This document shows, one piece after another, positions 18,004 through 31,343 of a stretch of DNA of 64,000 bases. The stretch's first letter is position 1. The number at the start of each line of letters is the position of its first letter. The notes below the pieces were generated by a model. It searched no databases. It saw nothing but the letters and a program-made list of their open reading frames with translations, and was not told the DNA's origin. The position numbers and the translations under genes are program-made. The stretch covers positions 4,154,001-4,218,000 of the forward strand of contig CAVNZM010000011.1 in assembly GCA_963693365.1 (NCBI GenBank), in the 5' to 3' direction. This DNA is from Amoebidium appalachense. Its lineage: Eukaryota > Ichthyosporea.

Positions 18004-18739
18004 TAGATTCCTATTCTAAACCCAGATTTTGGGCTTTACAACCCAAATTACCTGCCTTATTTGGAAAAGATGTGCTATTAAAGAGGCGCTTTTCTTAAAA
18101 GATTCAGGTGCTCGATGGTGATCTATGGCATATCCGGCCACGTGGTGATTGGTAGCAGATTGAAACGCAGTATTTCGCTATCCAATCGACCGTCAGTACT
18201 AATATTAAATCTAGGAATCTGGGTTTAAGTTTGGGTATTTGGGTGAGGTATGCCCAATCGCCCATTGAATGGAATGCCGTATGGTATGCACACGGTGCAT
18301 ACATGATACGGTGCGTATGTGACATGACGCATGGCCACATATTATGGTGCGTCACCTGAATATATGACTTTGTGTAATAGGTGAGATTCAAGCATATATA
18401 ATACATGTATATATATGCATTAGTATGTGTTATATAATACACGTTGTTAGGTTATGAAACATAATGTGTTATGAGTATGACTGTCAACGGGCAGTCGGCA
18501 ACTATGTCCAAAAGATTTAGGAATTGGAAGTGAGCCAATCGTCGTTACGTTTGGCACAATAAACCGCGCGATTAGATTGGTGTAAACTGCACCAGATCGC
18601 TGATTGGAGGAAATCTTTTGATCTTGTTATCACTTACATACCAAGGTGTGAGATTTGTTCTGGCTAGTGCCTTTTTAGCAATGCCCCCCCTTGTCTTGTG
18701 GGATGGCCCTAATAGAGCCACCAAAAGTGTTTAGGGGTA
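17510..18739. mobile_element. 1.2-kb inverted-repeat element with TACCCCTAAA ends
   Basis: The left end at 17510-17551 (TACCCCTAAAAGACGGTTGG, then TGGTTTTATTAGGGCCATCC) is inverted at 18700-18739 with a few mismatches. TA is present at both outer edges, which would suit a Tc1/mariner-type insertion but could be coincidence. A third end-like copy in the left orientation sits at 18976-19018. The interior holds nested inverted repeats around the motif CTAGATTC and a poly-C run at 17961-18000. The 64-residue frame 17577-17771 has no recognisable domain. It is probably a non-autonomous element. Confidence 0.6.
17940..18022. repeat. hairpin-forming inverted repeat around poly-C
   Basis: GGGTTTAGGAATCTAG on one side and CTAGATTCCTATTCTAAACCC (with a small interruption) on the other flank about 45 bases dominated by C. 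Related AAACCCAGAT/CTAAACCCAAA blocks recur at 17690-17722 and 18205-18240. Confidence 0.55.
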
Positions 18740-19065
18740 TTTTTCTAAAATTTGGCTGTTACATACCCACTGGGTGGAAACTTGGTGGGTTAAACCCCAA
18801 ATTTTTGGGACACATCTCGGGGTTTCTGGGACTATTATGTGAGTGTGACCACTGCCACTGACCATTGCAGCCCTGAAACACAGAAAAGTGCCGTCACCGA
18901 GTCCCGACGCCCTACTAATTGCAATTTCTTTATTTCAGCTGCGGTTCTGTAGAGACAACGTTAACTGTAAGAAAATACCCCTAAAGATGGTTGGTGGCTC
19001 CATTATATGCCATCCAGGAAGAGGGAAAACTGCTTAAATGGCACATGTAATCACTCTGCTGGCCA

Positions 19066-19345
<280 letters not shown>

Positions 19346-19691
19346 ATGTTTTCAAGCTATACGAAGTACACAATTCATGGCGACAACACAATGCGGATTG
19401 CAAAGGGAGAAAGGGGGGGGGGGGGGGGGGGGGGGGTTAGGAGGGACACACATGACAGACAAGATTATGCAGTTACTGGCCCGGGGGGGGGGGGGGGGGG
19501 GGGAGGTATGTGTCACTAACTGGAAAGGAGCGAAAGACGGCAAATCCATAAGCACAAACAAAAATCAGTCTAGTCTTCTTCCTTATTTTCCGTTTTCCTT
19601 TTTCCTTTCGTTCCAGTTTCACTTTCTTTTCTCTTTCTGCTTTTGCCTTCCCCGTAACAAGTCCCCTCCTTTCCTACCCACACACACCACC

Positions 19692-19915
<224 letters not shown>

Positions 19916-20030
19916 AGTGTGTGTGTTCATGCATGTGTGTTTGTGTGAGGGGAGAACTGCCTAGGAAGGGGGGGGGGGGGGGGAGGTAGGGGGGGGAGAG
20001 AGAGGGGGGGGGGGGGGGGGGGGGGGACAC

Positions 20031-20159
20031 CCCAGTGTTTGATCGATTAATGTCGAATTCTCCACCGTAATTTGCTCCGGATCGATATCGATCCGTACAC
20101 GTATAGTTGCGCTCAACAGTTTTTTCACGTTTCAGAAACGCTATGCCCCATACTGCCAT
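20031..20159 (-). CDS. candidate first exon of an unidentified gene
   Basis: A 43-codon minus-strand frame starts MAVWGIAFLKREKTVERNYT, ends INRSNTG and stops at a possible donor GTGTCC (20030-20025). Residue composition is balanced and unlike the Pro/His/Cys frames made by repeats. No matching downstream exon was identified with confidence among the duplicated modules to its left, and the domain is not recognised. Confidence 0.25.
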
Positions 20160-20476
20160 CCCTCGGGTCGCAGTGCTCTAGCAACCAGAAACGGTTAAAT
20201 TAGTAAAACCCTGTGATTGCAATGAGTTACAGTGTCGTGATGTGGCGCCACGTGGCCGCCCTATGCTATTGGCTCCCCGTCACGGCGCACCATATCCAAT
20301 ACTGCACATGATAATAATTCCATTTGCACTCGGCCGTGTTCAAACGACCTGAGTGTTAAATTTACTTTAAAAAGCTCTCACTCGGTGAGAAGAACAGTAT
20401 TAAAACGATAGTGAAAAAAATTGGTTAGCGTTTTAAATTTTGGAATTGGACCGATATGACGGAATATCTCCTCACT

Positions 20477-21544
<1,068 letters not shown>

Positions 21545-21966
21545 GAGAGCTCTCGTGCACGGCCAATGTGTGTAAAATAACTTGATTGTAACATTGATAA
21601 AAAAAATTGTGTGCGAACCCTTGTGGGCTGCTCAATGAGCTCATGTGCACGCACAATGATCCGGCCATGTCATATGGAGCGGAGAATGCAGCGATACACC
21701 CGAGGTTTCGCTCCCATCTAGTTCGCACAGATACCATATATGGAGCGAGCAAACAAGTCGGGTGGCACTTCCAAGAGCTAAACATGCATAAAGATAATAA
21801 ATGTATAGATGAACAAAAACCTGTTCACTTTTCCACAGGAAAAAAATGCTTGTGGGTGTGTTTATCGGTGCTAGTGTTAACATAATTGGGTCCTCACGGA
21901 GTGGGGCTGGGGGCTGGGGCACGGGCCGGAAACCGAGGTTTCACAATAGGTGGCGCTTGGTGGCAG

Positions 21967-23018
21967 ACTTACCATATAAAGAAAAAAGTGGATGCAATTT
22001 TAGCCAATCACTTCTCAGACGAAGAGCGCGGCAAAACGCTTTTTGTAACATTTCAGGCGAAGGGACACAAAACAGAGAAGGTGCGTTTTAGAGCAAAAAA
22101 ACAAGTGTGCAGGAAGGCTTGCAAGCGCGGATGAAGGTTTTCCCTCTTTTCTTTCTCTCTTTCTGCTTTTACGTATGTTTTTGGTAGCCCTCGTAGAAGT
22201 TTTCGCCAGAAGACACGGAGCTGTCACCGGCTGAATCTGGACAAGGCTTTGTGTAGGTATGCACCTTGAACATGAACCTGGAAGGATTTTTTTAACAATT
22301 CAAAAGAAGTGAAGGAATCTTTGGAATCTCTTTAGTCTGAGGAACTGTACATCTCTGTAGGCAGATAGGAAGGATATGTCTATAAGTGTTTCTATTTTCT
22401 TCCCCCTCATTCTCAGTTTCCCAAATGTTACAAGGAGGAATGTATGGGTACTATGGGGCCAAGGAGGCGCGCTCGAACCAGCAACAGAACATGTCAGGCA
22501 AGTGCTTAAATTCTACCTCCCCACCCATCCTTTTCCCCCCTCCTCTTCCCCTTTACACCTCCCCTCCCGTATACGGGAAGAAGATGGTTTCATTTCAGGT
22601 TGCAGATTGGTAATGCTCACCTAACCCCATTCTTTGGAGTTTGCTTGAAAGCAGTTGTTAAACTATGCTGGACCTTACACGCTAGTGTTTTCGTTGCGAG
22701 GTGATTTCTGGTCGGGGTTTTCCCTTAACAACCCCAAGCCATTTTCTCGGGCTTACATCCAACAGATTTTTCCTCTCGCACATTTCTGGCACACAAGCCG
22801 ATGCAATTCAAAATATGTTGCATGTCTACTACTGATATAGCTCGAGCACAACCTGATTCCATCTACCATCACCTGCCCATCCTAAGGGCTTTATCCGACC
22901 CAACGTCCACCTGCCCCTTTTTCAAGTGTTCCTTCACAGGGGTTCGGCCCTCCCGGTGGTCTCCCTCTCCAACCACCCTGACGTGCTCCACAACCCACGC
23001 CTAGTTGGAACGGCATAA
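21967..23018 (+). CDS. unidentified gene, four phase-compatible 3' exons
   Basis: A consistent splice chain is 21967-22080, 22210-22256, 22417-22497 and 22940-23018, ending in TAA. It reads TYHIKKKVDAILANHF, then FSDEERGKTLFVTFQAKGHK, then a short basic exon (KTRSCHRLNLDKALC), then LWGQGGALEPATEHV and SLSNHPDVLHNPRLVGTA before the stop. Donors are GTGCGT, GTATGC and GCAAGT (a GC-AG intron). Phases agree throughout, giving 106 C-terminal residues. I do not recognise the family. The same exon at 22417 has another open frame rich in Gly/Tyr/Gln (MLQGGMYGYYGAKEARSNQQ), which may be the true reading and would connect in composition to the Pro/Gln-rich exons downstream. The two readings are mutually exclusive, and upstream exons were not found. 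Confidence 0.35.
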
Positions 23019-23387
23019 CATGGGATCCCAACACGCCGAGCTATTGGCCGACTTGTTCCCTACCGCCTCAGCACTTGATGCCGCCTCACCCATACCCTCA
23101 AGGCTATAATTACCAGGTAAGATGTTTAGTTGTGCACGTGGGCGGTCGTTGCGTGTTGTTTGTCCTTAGGCTGCTTGCTCCTTATGTGTATTGAGTAACA
23201 TATATCCACGTCGACTTTCGTGATGTGGGCACCTTATGGCATCGAAACTTGTTTTACTAAGCATGTCGCTCATTCCCGCAACATTTAATCTTCAGTTACC
23301 AAATTTAGGCATTTTTATTCCACCACATCGTCATACACCCTCCGACCTCACGACCCACCCATCCTCCCCCGCCCCCCTCCCCCTCCC

Positions 23388-23443
<56 letters not shown>

Positions 23444-24406
23444 AAAAAAAAAACAAAAAAACCAACCGAACGCATCCACCCCTCGACCCAGATAATAAAG
23501 TGGAGACATCGTTCAGTAAAAAGATGCCAAAATATGGCAGTGTAGAAAAACAAACTGAATGGTCAGCTGGTGTGGAGGAAGAACTAGGCATGGCATAAAT
23601 CCACAGACAAGATTATTTGCATTGTAAATGAGCAAACAGCTCATTTTACCGCTGTTATGCTGCTCCACAACATTAACAATACGAAGATATGTGGGTGTCC
23701 CTTGTCTCTGGAACCTTCATCCCCCCCTTGACCCCCACTTCACACCTCCTTCAGAAGCCCAATATTCCTCTGCCCAGCCCCCCTCCCCCCAAACCCCCCT
23801 CCCTTCCCCACAACCCCCCCACTTCTCACCCTCCATAGCGGGGCCCTTTGTTGCCTCCCCTTCCCCCCCCCCCCCCCCACCACCACCACACACACACACA
23901 CCCCTTCCCGTCGAGCCCTTCTCTGCTTCCCTGCCTCATCTCACCTCCCATCAACATTGACCTCCGTTATGCCTTCCTTCCCTTTCCCTCCCTCTCTCTC
24001 TCTCTCCCCCCCCCCCCAACCTTCCCTTTTCAGCTTTCTCTTTTTCCTCTCCCTCCCCACCGCCACCACCACCACCACCCCTTTACTCATACCCCTGCAA
24101 CAATACCCTATTTCTTTCTCTTGCACCCCTTGGTATCTCGGCCATAACCCCTTCCCCCTTCCCCCCCCCCCCCCCCCCCCCACACACACACACAGACAGA
24201 CAAACACATACGGGGTTTACGCTGTTTACTCGAGGCAAAGAGAACCAGTCTCAGGTATGGGGGGGGGGGGTTTGCTCGGAATATCCCCTCAGCGGTATAT
24301 CATGATCACGTACATAGATGTCGGGTGGTGACTATATATCAGGGTTTACTTTCTCTACGAGACACCATAAAGACTACAAGGAGAAATCAATTAGTTGGGG
24401 TTCCCC

Positions 24407-24459
<53 letters not shown>

Positions 24460-24491
24460 GGGCTCCCCTCGGGACACTCGGTATCAGCTGG

Positions 24492-24532
<41 letters not shown>

Positions 24533-25544
24533 TGTGTGTGTGTGCGCGTGCGCTATAATTTTGTAGTGATGTGTTTCTCAAGCCAATCAATACATCTAAT
24601 AAACAGGTCGTAGTTACGCGTGTTTAGTATAAAATCAAGGATGTTGTAATTTACAGGTAGGCTATCTTTCTGGGTGTCTGTTGTGAATGTGACGTGTGTG
24701 TGTTGCGGTATTATGTGGTCTATCAAACTACATTTGGCGATACATGACCGGTTAAACTGGTGTGTGTGTGTGTTGTTTGGGCATGCAAATGATGCCACCT
24801 TATACTTATTAGATCTCCACTGTATAGCACGTGTACAGTAAAAGCGTGGTAATTGATCAATAATACCATCAGCTAGAGAAAGACCAGTTCTACAGGAAGG
24901 TAATATGTATTTAGGTGTTATACACTTGCGAGTGCCATATTTGGCAATATGGTTGAGGCGGTCAGTATATATAAAACGAGACATAAGGCTTAGTTTTTTC
25001 AAGGTGTATGCTTTCATCGGGTCTAGTGTCGTGTGGTATCTTTTTCCATTTGTTATATTGCGTGATTATCTTGTGATTGTGTACATGTTTAATAAGTAAG
25101 TGGCAGTCCAAAGTCACACACACAATATTGCGGGGTTTATTTGTATTTGTGCCCAGGGGAGAAGGGGAGAGAGAGGGGAGGAAAGAGGGGAGAGGTGAGG
25201 AGGGGACAGGTCGGATAGAGAAGAGAGGGTGGGAGGGCAAATACTTCTTTAAGCGGCTTATGTGCTTATTGAATTTCAGCGCGAGATAGGATACTCTAGC
25301 AGCTATTGGGACCAGACCATATATCGAGAGCGTTACAGGCCCAGGTTTACAACAGTTGTTAGATAGAAAGGAGGCAACTTCTGCTTCAAGGAAATTTGCC
25401 AAGGGTTTAAGCGCTCTAGTTCTCTCTTTCTTGATCCAAGCGGCGAGAAGGGGTAAACCATATTCACATGCCGGGAAGACAAAAGTGCGAATAAATGTAA
25501 ACACATACACACACCCGCGCTCACAGGCACGCACTAAGCATGCA

Positions 25545-25623
<79 letters not shown>

Positions 25624-28182
25624 ATATACATGCACAGGCACAGCCTCCTGCCCCCCAGGCACCTTACCAAACGCTGTACAACAACTCATACTGTCAGCAA
25701 AACACAAACCAGCCACCTCCTTCAACATACCGCACACTGCCGCCTCCACCTCTTCCTGAACCACCCACCAAAGTTCCCGAGCACTGCAACCAGGAAAACC
25801 GGAATTCCTGGAAATGTTCACACGACGGGAATACGAATCAAGACAGTGGGGATTGCAAACGGGTGCAAAACCGAGAACAAGGAAGAGAATATTGGAGGGA
25901 AAAGAATCGAGACGGTTCGAGTGGAAGGGATTTCTTAAAGAACCACAAAATCGACAGAGGTAGGAGTGAGAGAGACTGGAGAGGAGAGCGAGAAAAGACC
26001 TCACCCGGTGGAGCAGCCCCAAAGGCCAGCGCAATTTCGAGCGCACTCCATTCCGGACAAGTGATATCTGAAACCTCTCCAGAACACCAGTCACCGGTTG
26101 GGAGAGATGTGTTGGCCCGTGAAGATGGAAAGATAAGCAAGGCTGGTGAAGGAAAACCGGAGGAATGGTAACCAAATCAAAGGAACAAAGGAAAACACCA
26201 ACACTCCATCCACGAACACCTCCGCCAAACGTGGCCAGGGTGTAGAAGGGGAAGAGAAAAGCAGAAGAGAAGTACAGAGGGAGCAAAGGGAAGTGGTAAG
26301 ACAGGATGAGAGACAGGACGATGAAGGTGTGGGTGGTGTTGCAGGGGGCAAGGAGAGAAGAGAAGAGATGAAAAGAAATGAGAAACGTAGAGAAAGGCGA
26401 GGGTTTGTTTCAGGAAACAGTGTTGAGAACAAGGAAAGTGAAGGGGTTAGGGTGGATTCTCCGGGGGTGAAAGGACAAGAAAGGAAGCCGAAAGGAAGGA
26501 AGGGAAGGATGCTGGGAACGTGAATGGGAAACGTGCAGATGGGGCAGTGGTCAAGAACCGAGAAATGGGCACTAGGAACGAGCCTGCTCGGGTGGAAGAA
26601 AGGAATGGTGGGGATGACAAGACACAACGGGGTGAAGCTAGAAACGAGGAGTGGATACATGGGGCAGAGAGGGATAGGAGGGATAAGAGGGATAGGCAAA
26701 GGGAGGTTGGAGAGAGAAGGAGCAAAGGGAACGAAAAAGCTCGCAGGAGAGAAGGGGAGAGCAGCGGGGAGACTTGCAACGAGAGAAGAGAAGGAAGTGA
26801 ACATGGGAAAGGGATCGGTCTGAGCGCGGTCATTGCAAGGAAGTCGGGGCAGGGTTTAATGAGTGTCCTGCGCTAATCAAGCAAGCGGTCACCAACCAGC
26901 ACCCCACTTCCGGGAAAAAGAAACGAAAACACCGCCTTCAACACAAACACGGATTCGTGTCAACCGAACAAGAAAGGAAAATCGATCACTCATGACCCAC
27001 CGCCATGCAAAGAAAGTGCCGAAACACCAAGAAAGACGGATACACGCTACCTCCACGCTCCGAAACTAGCGGCGTTCATGGTCAAGGCGAAGGAACAAGA
27101 TAACGAAACATGCCCCCCCTTAGCAACAACCCCAGGAAAACGTACTCCCCCAGGCTTTTTGCCGCGAGCTGCTGAAAAACAACTGTCCATTGCTCCCCTC
27201 TTGGTGTGCTCCACCGGTCCTCCTTCCCTACTACTTGATGAACCGTCTCCGCCTTTTCGTCCAAAGGAGATATCCAAACACACAAACCCACCCACCGCAC
27301 CGGCCCAAACCACAAATTCACTTACAAAACCACCCACCGTTCCGCATATCACCCCGGCCTATGCAGCGAGCGAAACACCAGCGTTGCTTGAAATTCAGCC
27401 AGTTGCACCTGCGCCTGCGGTAGTGGAAAAGGAACAGTGTTTGGATTTTGCGGTTGCCCCTCACCCACACCGTCACCCAAACCGCTCAAACCACTACTTG
27501 TCGCTAGCCGTTGAGCAAAAAAACCCCTCCCCTGACACCGGGTATAATTTGACAGATTCCGAGGAGGAGGAGGAAGGTGGAGACGAACGAGGAAATTTCG
27601 ACGGTGGGAACGTGGGTCAAACCGAGGGTCCTTTTTTCGTCCACTTTCCATCCTCTCACAGAGCCCACCAACCATGGTCTGACACGGGAACGGAGGATTT
27701 GGCATCGGCGCATGAAAGTTCTCTGGTTAGGATGGAAAGAAACGTGACGGGCGAGGATTCCTCTCTACCTGGATACGAAATCTCCGTGCGAGCAACCAAA
27801 CCTAACGTGGCAATGGAGAGGGGTAGTAACGGAGCAGGCCAGTTAGCCATAGGCTACTCATGGGGCGATTCGAATCCGGAGGGGGGAGATGGAGCGCTCA
27901 CCTCTACCTTTGTCAGTCATACACGTTCGGGATCCCACACCACCCACAACCTACTATACCACCACCAATCCCAACGCGTTCCTCCTCACACCAACCGAAG
28001 CTCCCAAACAGAACGCAAACTCCGGTCAGCCTCCCATTCACCTACCCACGGTGACAAATTCGGCAACGGACAACCGCTTGCGTAACTTGTATTCCATCGA
28101 CGCGGGGTTGGACACCTACACACCCGCAAGGCCAACAAATGCAAACATCACTCGGCAAAATGCCCCGATTGTCGGTCCCTGA
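23019..28182 (+). CDS. Pro/Gln-rich to Lys/Arg-rich low-complexity protein, exons with frame breaks
   Basis: An exon ending at 23116 (frame ending PPHPYPQGYNYQ, donor GTAAGA) joins in phase 0 and in composition to an exon at 25638 (AQPPAPQAPYQTLYNNSYCQ). The second exon continues through a charged region and then a Ser/Pro/Glu-rich part with an acidic cluster (DSEEEEEGGDERG near 27555). It ends either at 28085 or, after a one-base shift, at 28182 (RQNAPIVGP). The frame must change several times, near 26160, 26520, 26870 and 27900. The strand is purine-rich and stop-poor, so part of the openness is compositional. Between 22940 and 22982 the same frame hits a TGA. This may be a real disordered protein with sequencing indels, or a decayed gene. 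No domain is recognised. Confidence 0.35.
24412..25510 (-). mobile_element. LINE-like retrotransposon remnant with poly-A tail
   Basis: On the minus strand, frames at 25510-25265 and 25017-24553 resemble the region after the reverse transcriptase core of non-LTR elements: YGLPLLAAWIKKERTRALK, then a span with IYGLVPIAARVSYLALKF, then LSLMSRFIYTDRLNHIAKYG to a stop after WLEKHITTKL. They are in different frames and separated by a low-complexity insertion. Downstream comes a (CA)n block and then poly-A (poly-T on plus, 24412-24455), as expected for a 3' end. The 5' side stops at a (CA)n tract, fitting 5' truncation. It sits inside an intron, antisense to the surrounding gene. No catalytic RT motif is present, so the family call rests on C-terminal resemblance and architecture. 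Confidence 0.4.
25553..25620. repeat. (CA)n microsatellite before the 25638 acceptor
   Basis: About 68 bases of (CA)n, beginning with a short CG/CA alternation and ending 17 bases before the exon that starts at 25638. Another case of a splice acceptor embedded in CA repeat. Confidence 0.9.
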
Positions 28183-28203
28183 GCGCTCGAGGCTCCCCGT
28201 TTT

Positions 28204-28402
28204 ATGGTGACCGGACGGAGCAGTGAGGATAAGTCGGTGTATGCGTGTGCGCCTGTGGATGCGGCACCCCCCCTGCACTTGAATGGTAACTCACTGTTTC
28301 CCAGGTATGTAAAGAAAATGCTCCCTAGGGTGTCGTTTAAGGTTTTCTTCGTCTTATTTCTCCCTTTTTTTCTGGGGTGGGGAGAGGAAGGGGAAGGGTG
28401 GA

Positions 28403-28441
<39 letters not shown>

Positions 28442-31290
28442 GCGTCTGTGTGTGTGTTTGTGTGTTTGGAGAAGGGGGAGGGGGGGGGGGGGGGGGGGCG
28501 CTCTCGTGCTAAAATGCACTGGACTAAAGTAGAGCCTCCTGCCTGCTAGGAATTCCAAAAACTTGAGGAGTTTGAATTGTGGTGGTGGTGGCGTGTATGT
28601 GCGGGGGGGGGGGGGGGGGGGGGGGGGGAAGGGAGGGGGGGGGGGAGACGGGGAGGAGGCGGAGGGGGAGGCTGGCACGAAGGGAAGGGGGAGATGGAGT
28701 GTTGCTGTATGGAGAGGAAGGGGCAGGTCAAGGCAGACGATTGGGTCGTTGCAGAGGTAGAATTCGCCCATCACTTACCCTTCCCTTCACTATTCCCCTC
28801 CCATTTACTCCTCCAACTCACTATAGGGCATGTCTCCTCCTCTCTAGTTCCGGTTTCTTCTCTTCCTTGCTCCTCTCTTTCTTTCTCCCTCTCTATTTCC
28901 CTCTCTCTCCCCCTCTTCTCCCCCCCCCCCCCCCCCCCCCCTGCCCCCACCACCACCACCACCACCCCACCCCCACCTTCCTCCTTCCCCTCGGGTCCCT
29001 CTTCCTCCCTCTTCCTTCCATCACACTCATCTTTCCTCGTACCCCTCCTTTCCCCCCTCCCTCTTCCAACTATTTATCCTCGTTCCTGCCCGTAAAACCC
29101 CTAGATCCTCCTTGCCCTCCACCTCTCCCCCTTCCCCCCTGCCCCCCTCGTCTTCCTCTTCCCCCCTCCCTTCCCCACCGCCCAACACCGACCTGATTCC
29201 CCGTCCCTTCCTCCCCCCCCCCCCCCCCCTCCCCCCCCCTCCAATCATTTTACAACTTCACTCCACCCCACCCCAAATCGCCACACAGCACCTGCACGAA
29301 TTTCGACTTTGAGCTTCAGAGTGTGCCCGAGTGCTCCAAGTGTCCCTACATGTTTAACAACACCGACCGTCAGCCCCTTGTCCTCCCCTGTGCACACACG
29401 TTTTGCCGCGAGTGTGTTCTCCAACCCATCACCAGCACACCCCCCGATCCCCGTGCACCTGCAACGGTGGTGTGTCCGTCGTGCCGTTCCATTCACCCAC
29501 TTCTCCTTACCGGCACCATAGACGACGTTCCACTTAACCAGCGTATCCTTGCATCACTCCGAAAACACACCCACAATACTAGTCCTGATCGCGGCTCTGT
29601 AGTGTCTTCCTTGGCGTCTCCGACCCCCAACCGCGACACCTACAGCAACCACCAAGACGAGATTTATACCCAGACCCCCCAGAGCACCCCCAGGAGCAGC
29701 CGCCACCGCCTGCCACCCCCCATCACCCATTCACGTCCTTTCCGCCAACTGACGGATTGTTTGAGAGGAATGAGCCTGCCCCTATGCCCGTGATTCCCCA
29801 CCCACCCTCGTATCAACTGCCACCCAAAACCACCGTGCCGTCAACCCACCCATCCACACGGCCACATCCACCCCCACCGGCTTTGCCTATAGATACACCC
29901 ATGCCACCACCCCCATGCATCACCACCACCACCACAGCAGAGAAACAAGCGACGTCCGCACCCATCAGACACCCCCACACGTACCCACAGGTCTCCCGTC
30001 CCCAGTGCCTTCTGCTCCTACGCAAGGGAAAGACCACGCACATGTGCCGACTTCACTTCCCAGCGAGGATACGTCACCCTCCAGTAAATGCTGTGTTCAC
30101 GGTGAGCCGGAGGAGTTTGTGTGTTTAAGACACAAACGAAATTGTTTCCTGTGCTTTTTTTGCGTTATGGACAGCCACCACATGTGTTACAAGACGGACA
30201 AAGTGGTAAGACGGTCGAAATTTGGCAGAATGATGGCGGAGTTCCTTGCCGAATATGAGCCCAGGCTGGAAGGCTTAATTGCAGACGCAAATGTGGCCAT
30301 TCGTGCTCACGCGGGCTGCTGCAGGGATGTGTTGGCAGAGAAGGAGATGCAGGTGTGTTTGTGGTCATATCTTTATATTTCGCCCCTTCTTCCCCCCTCC
30401 CCCCTCCCCCTCCCCCCCCCCCCCCACACACACACACCACCACCCCCCCCCCCCCCCCCCCCCCCCCCACTACCACCACCACCCACCCTCCCAGCCCTCA
30501 ACAACCCGCCCCCCTCCCCCCCCTCCCCCGGCCCCCATCCCCTCCTGCCCCTGTGACCTTTCTCTTCTCCTCCACCCTTTTCATCGTCTTTCGCCGCCAT
30601 TCGTGCCCCAATACCAACGATAGACCTGCCTTTCCCCCCCCCAATCTCCTCAGTCTGTTTGCCTTGCTCCTCGTTTCTCAATCAACTGCTTTCTTTGTCT
30701 TTCATTCTCTTGTATCAGTCTCTGTCGTTCAGGCCTTTTCCTTCCCAGTTCCTCCCCCCTCCCCCCCTCCCCCCCCCCCCCCCCCCCCTCCCCTCCCCTC
30801 TCCCCAGCCCCTCACTCACCTCTACCCTCCCTTTCACAATTTTTTCCGCTCAACTCTGTTGACTGTAACATGCAATGTCATTTTCTCCCTGTGCACACCC
30901 ACTCTCCCCTTCTAAGCCCCACCTGCCCCCTCTATGTCCTACTATTTACACCTCTCCTCCTTTTGGTGATCCTACATGTTATTGCTCTCCGACCCCCCCC
31001 CCCCCCCCCCCCTCCTCCCCTCCCCGTGCCCCCCCAACTCCCCCCCCCCCCCCCCCCCCCCCCCCCCACACACACACACCCCATCCTCCCCCTCCCCCAC
31101 CGACCCTCCCACCCTCCCACCCTCCCACCCTCCACCCCCATTTCCACACTCCAACCCTCAACCCGTGCGCCAACATCTTCCTGAAAAAACATATATCTAT
31201 TTACACCTCTCCTCCTTTTGGTGATCCTACATGTTATTGCTCTCCGACCCCCCCCCCCCCCCCCCCCCCTCCTCCCCGTGCCCCCCCAAC

Positions 31291-31343
<53 letters not shown>

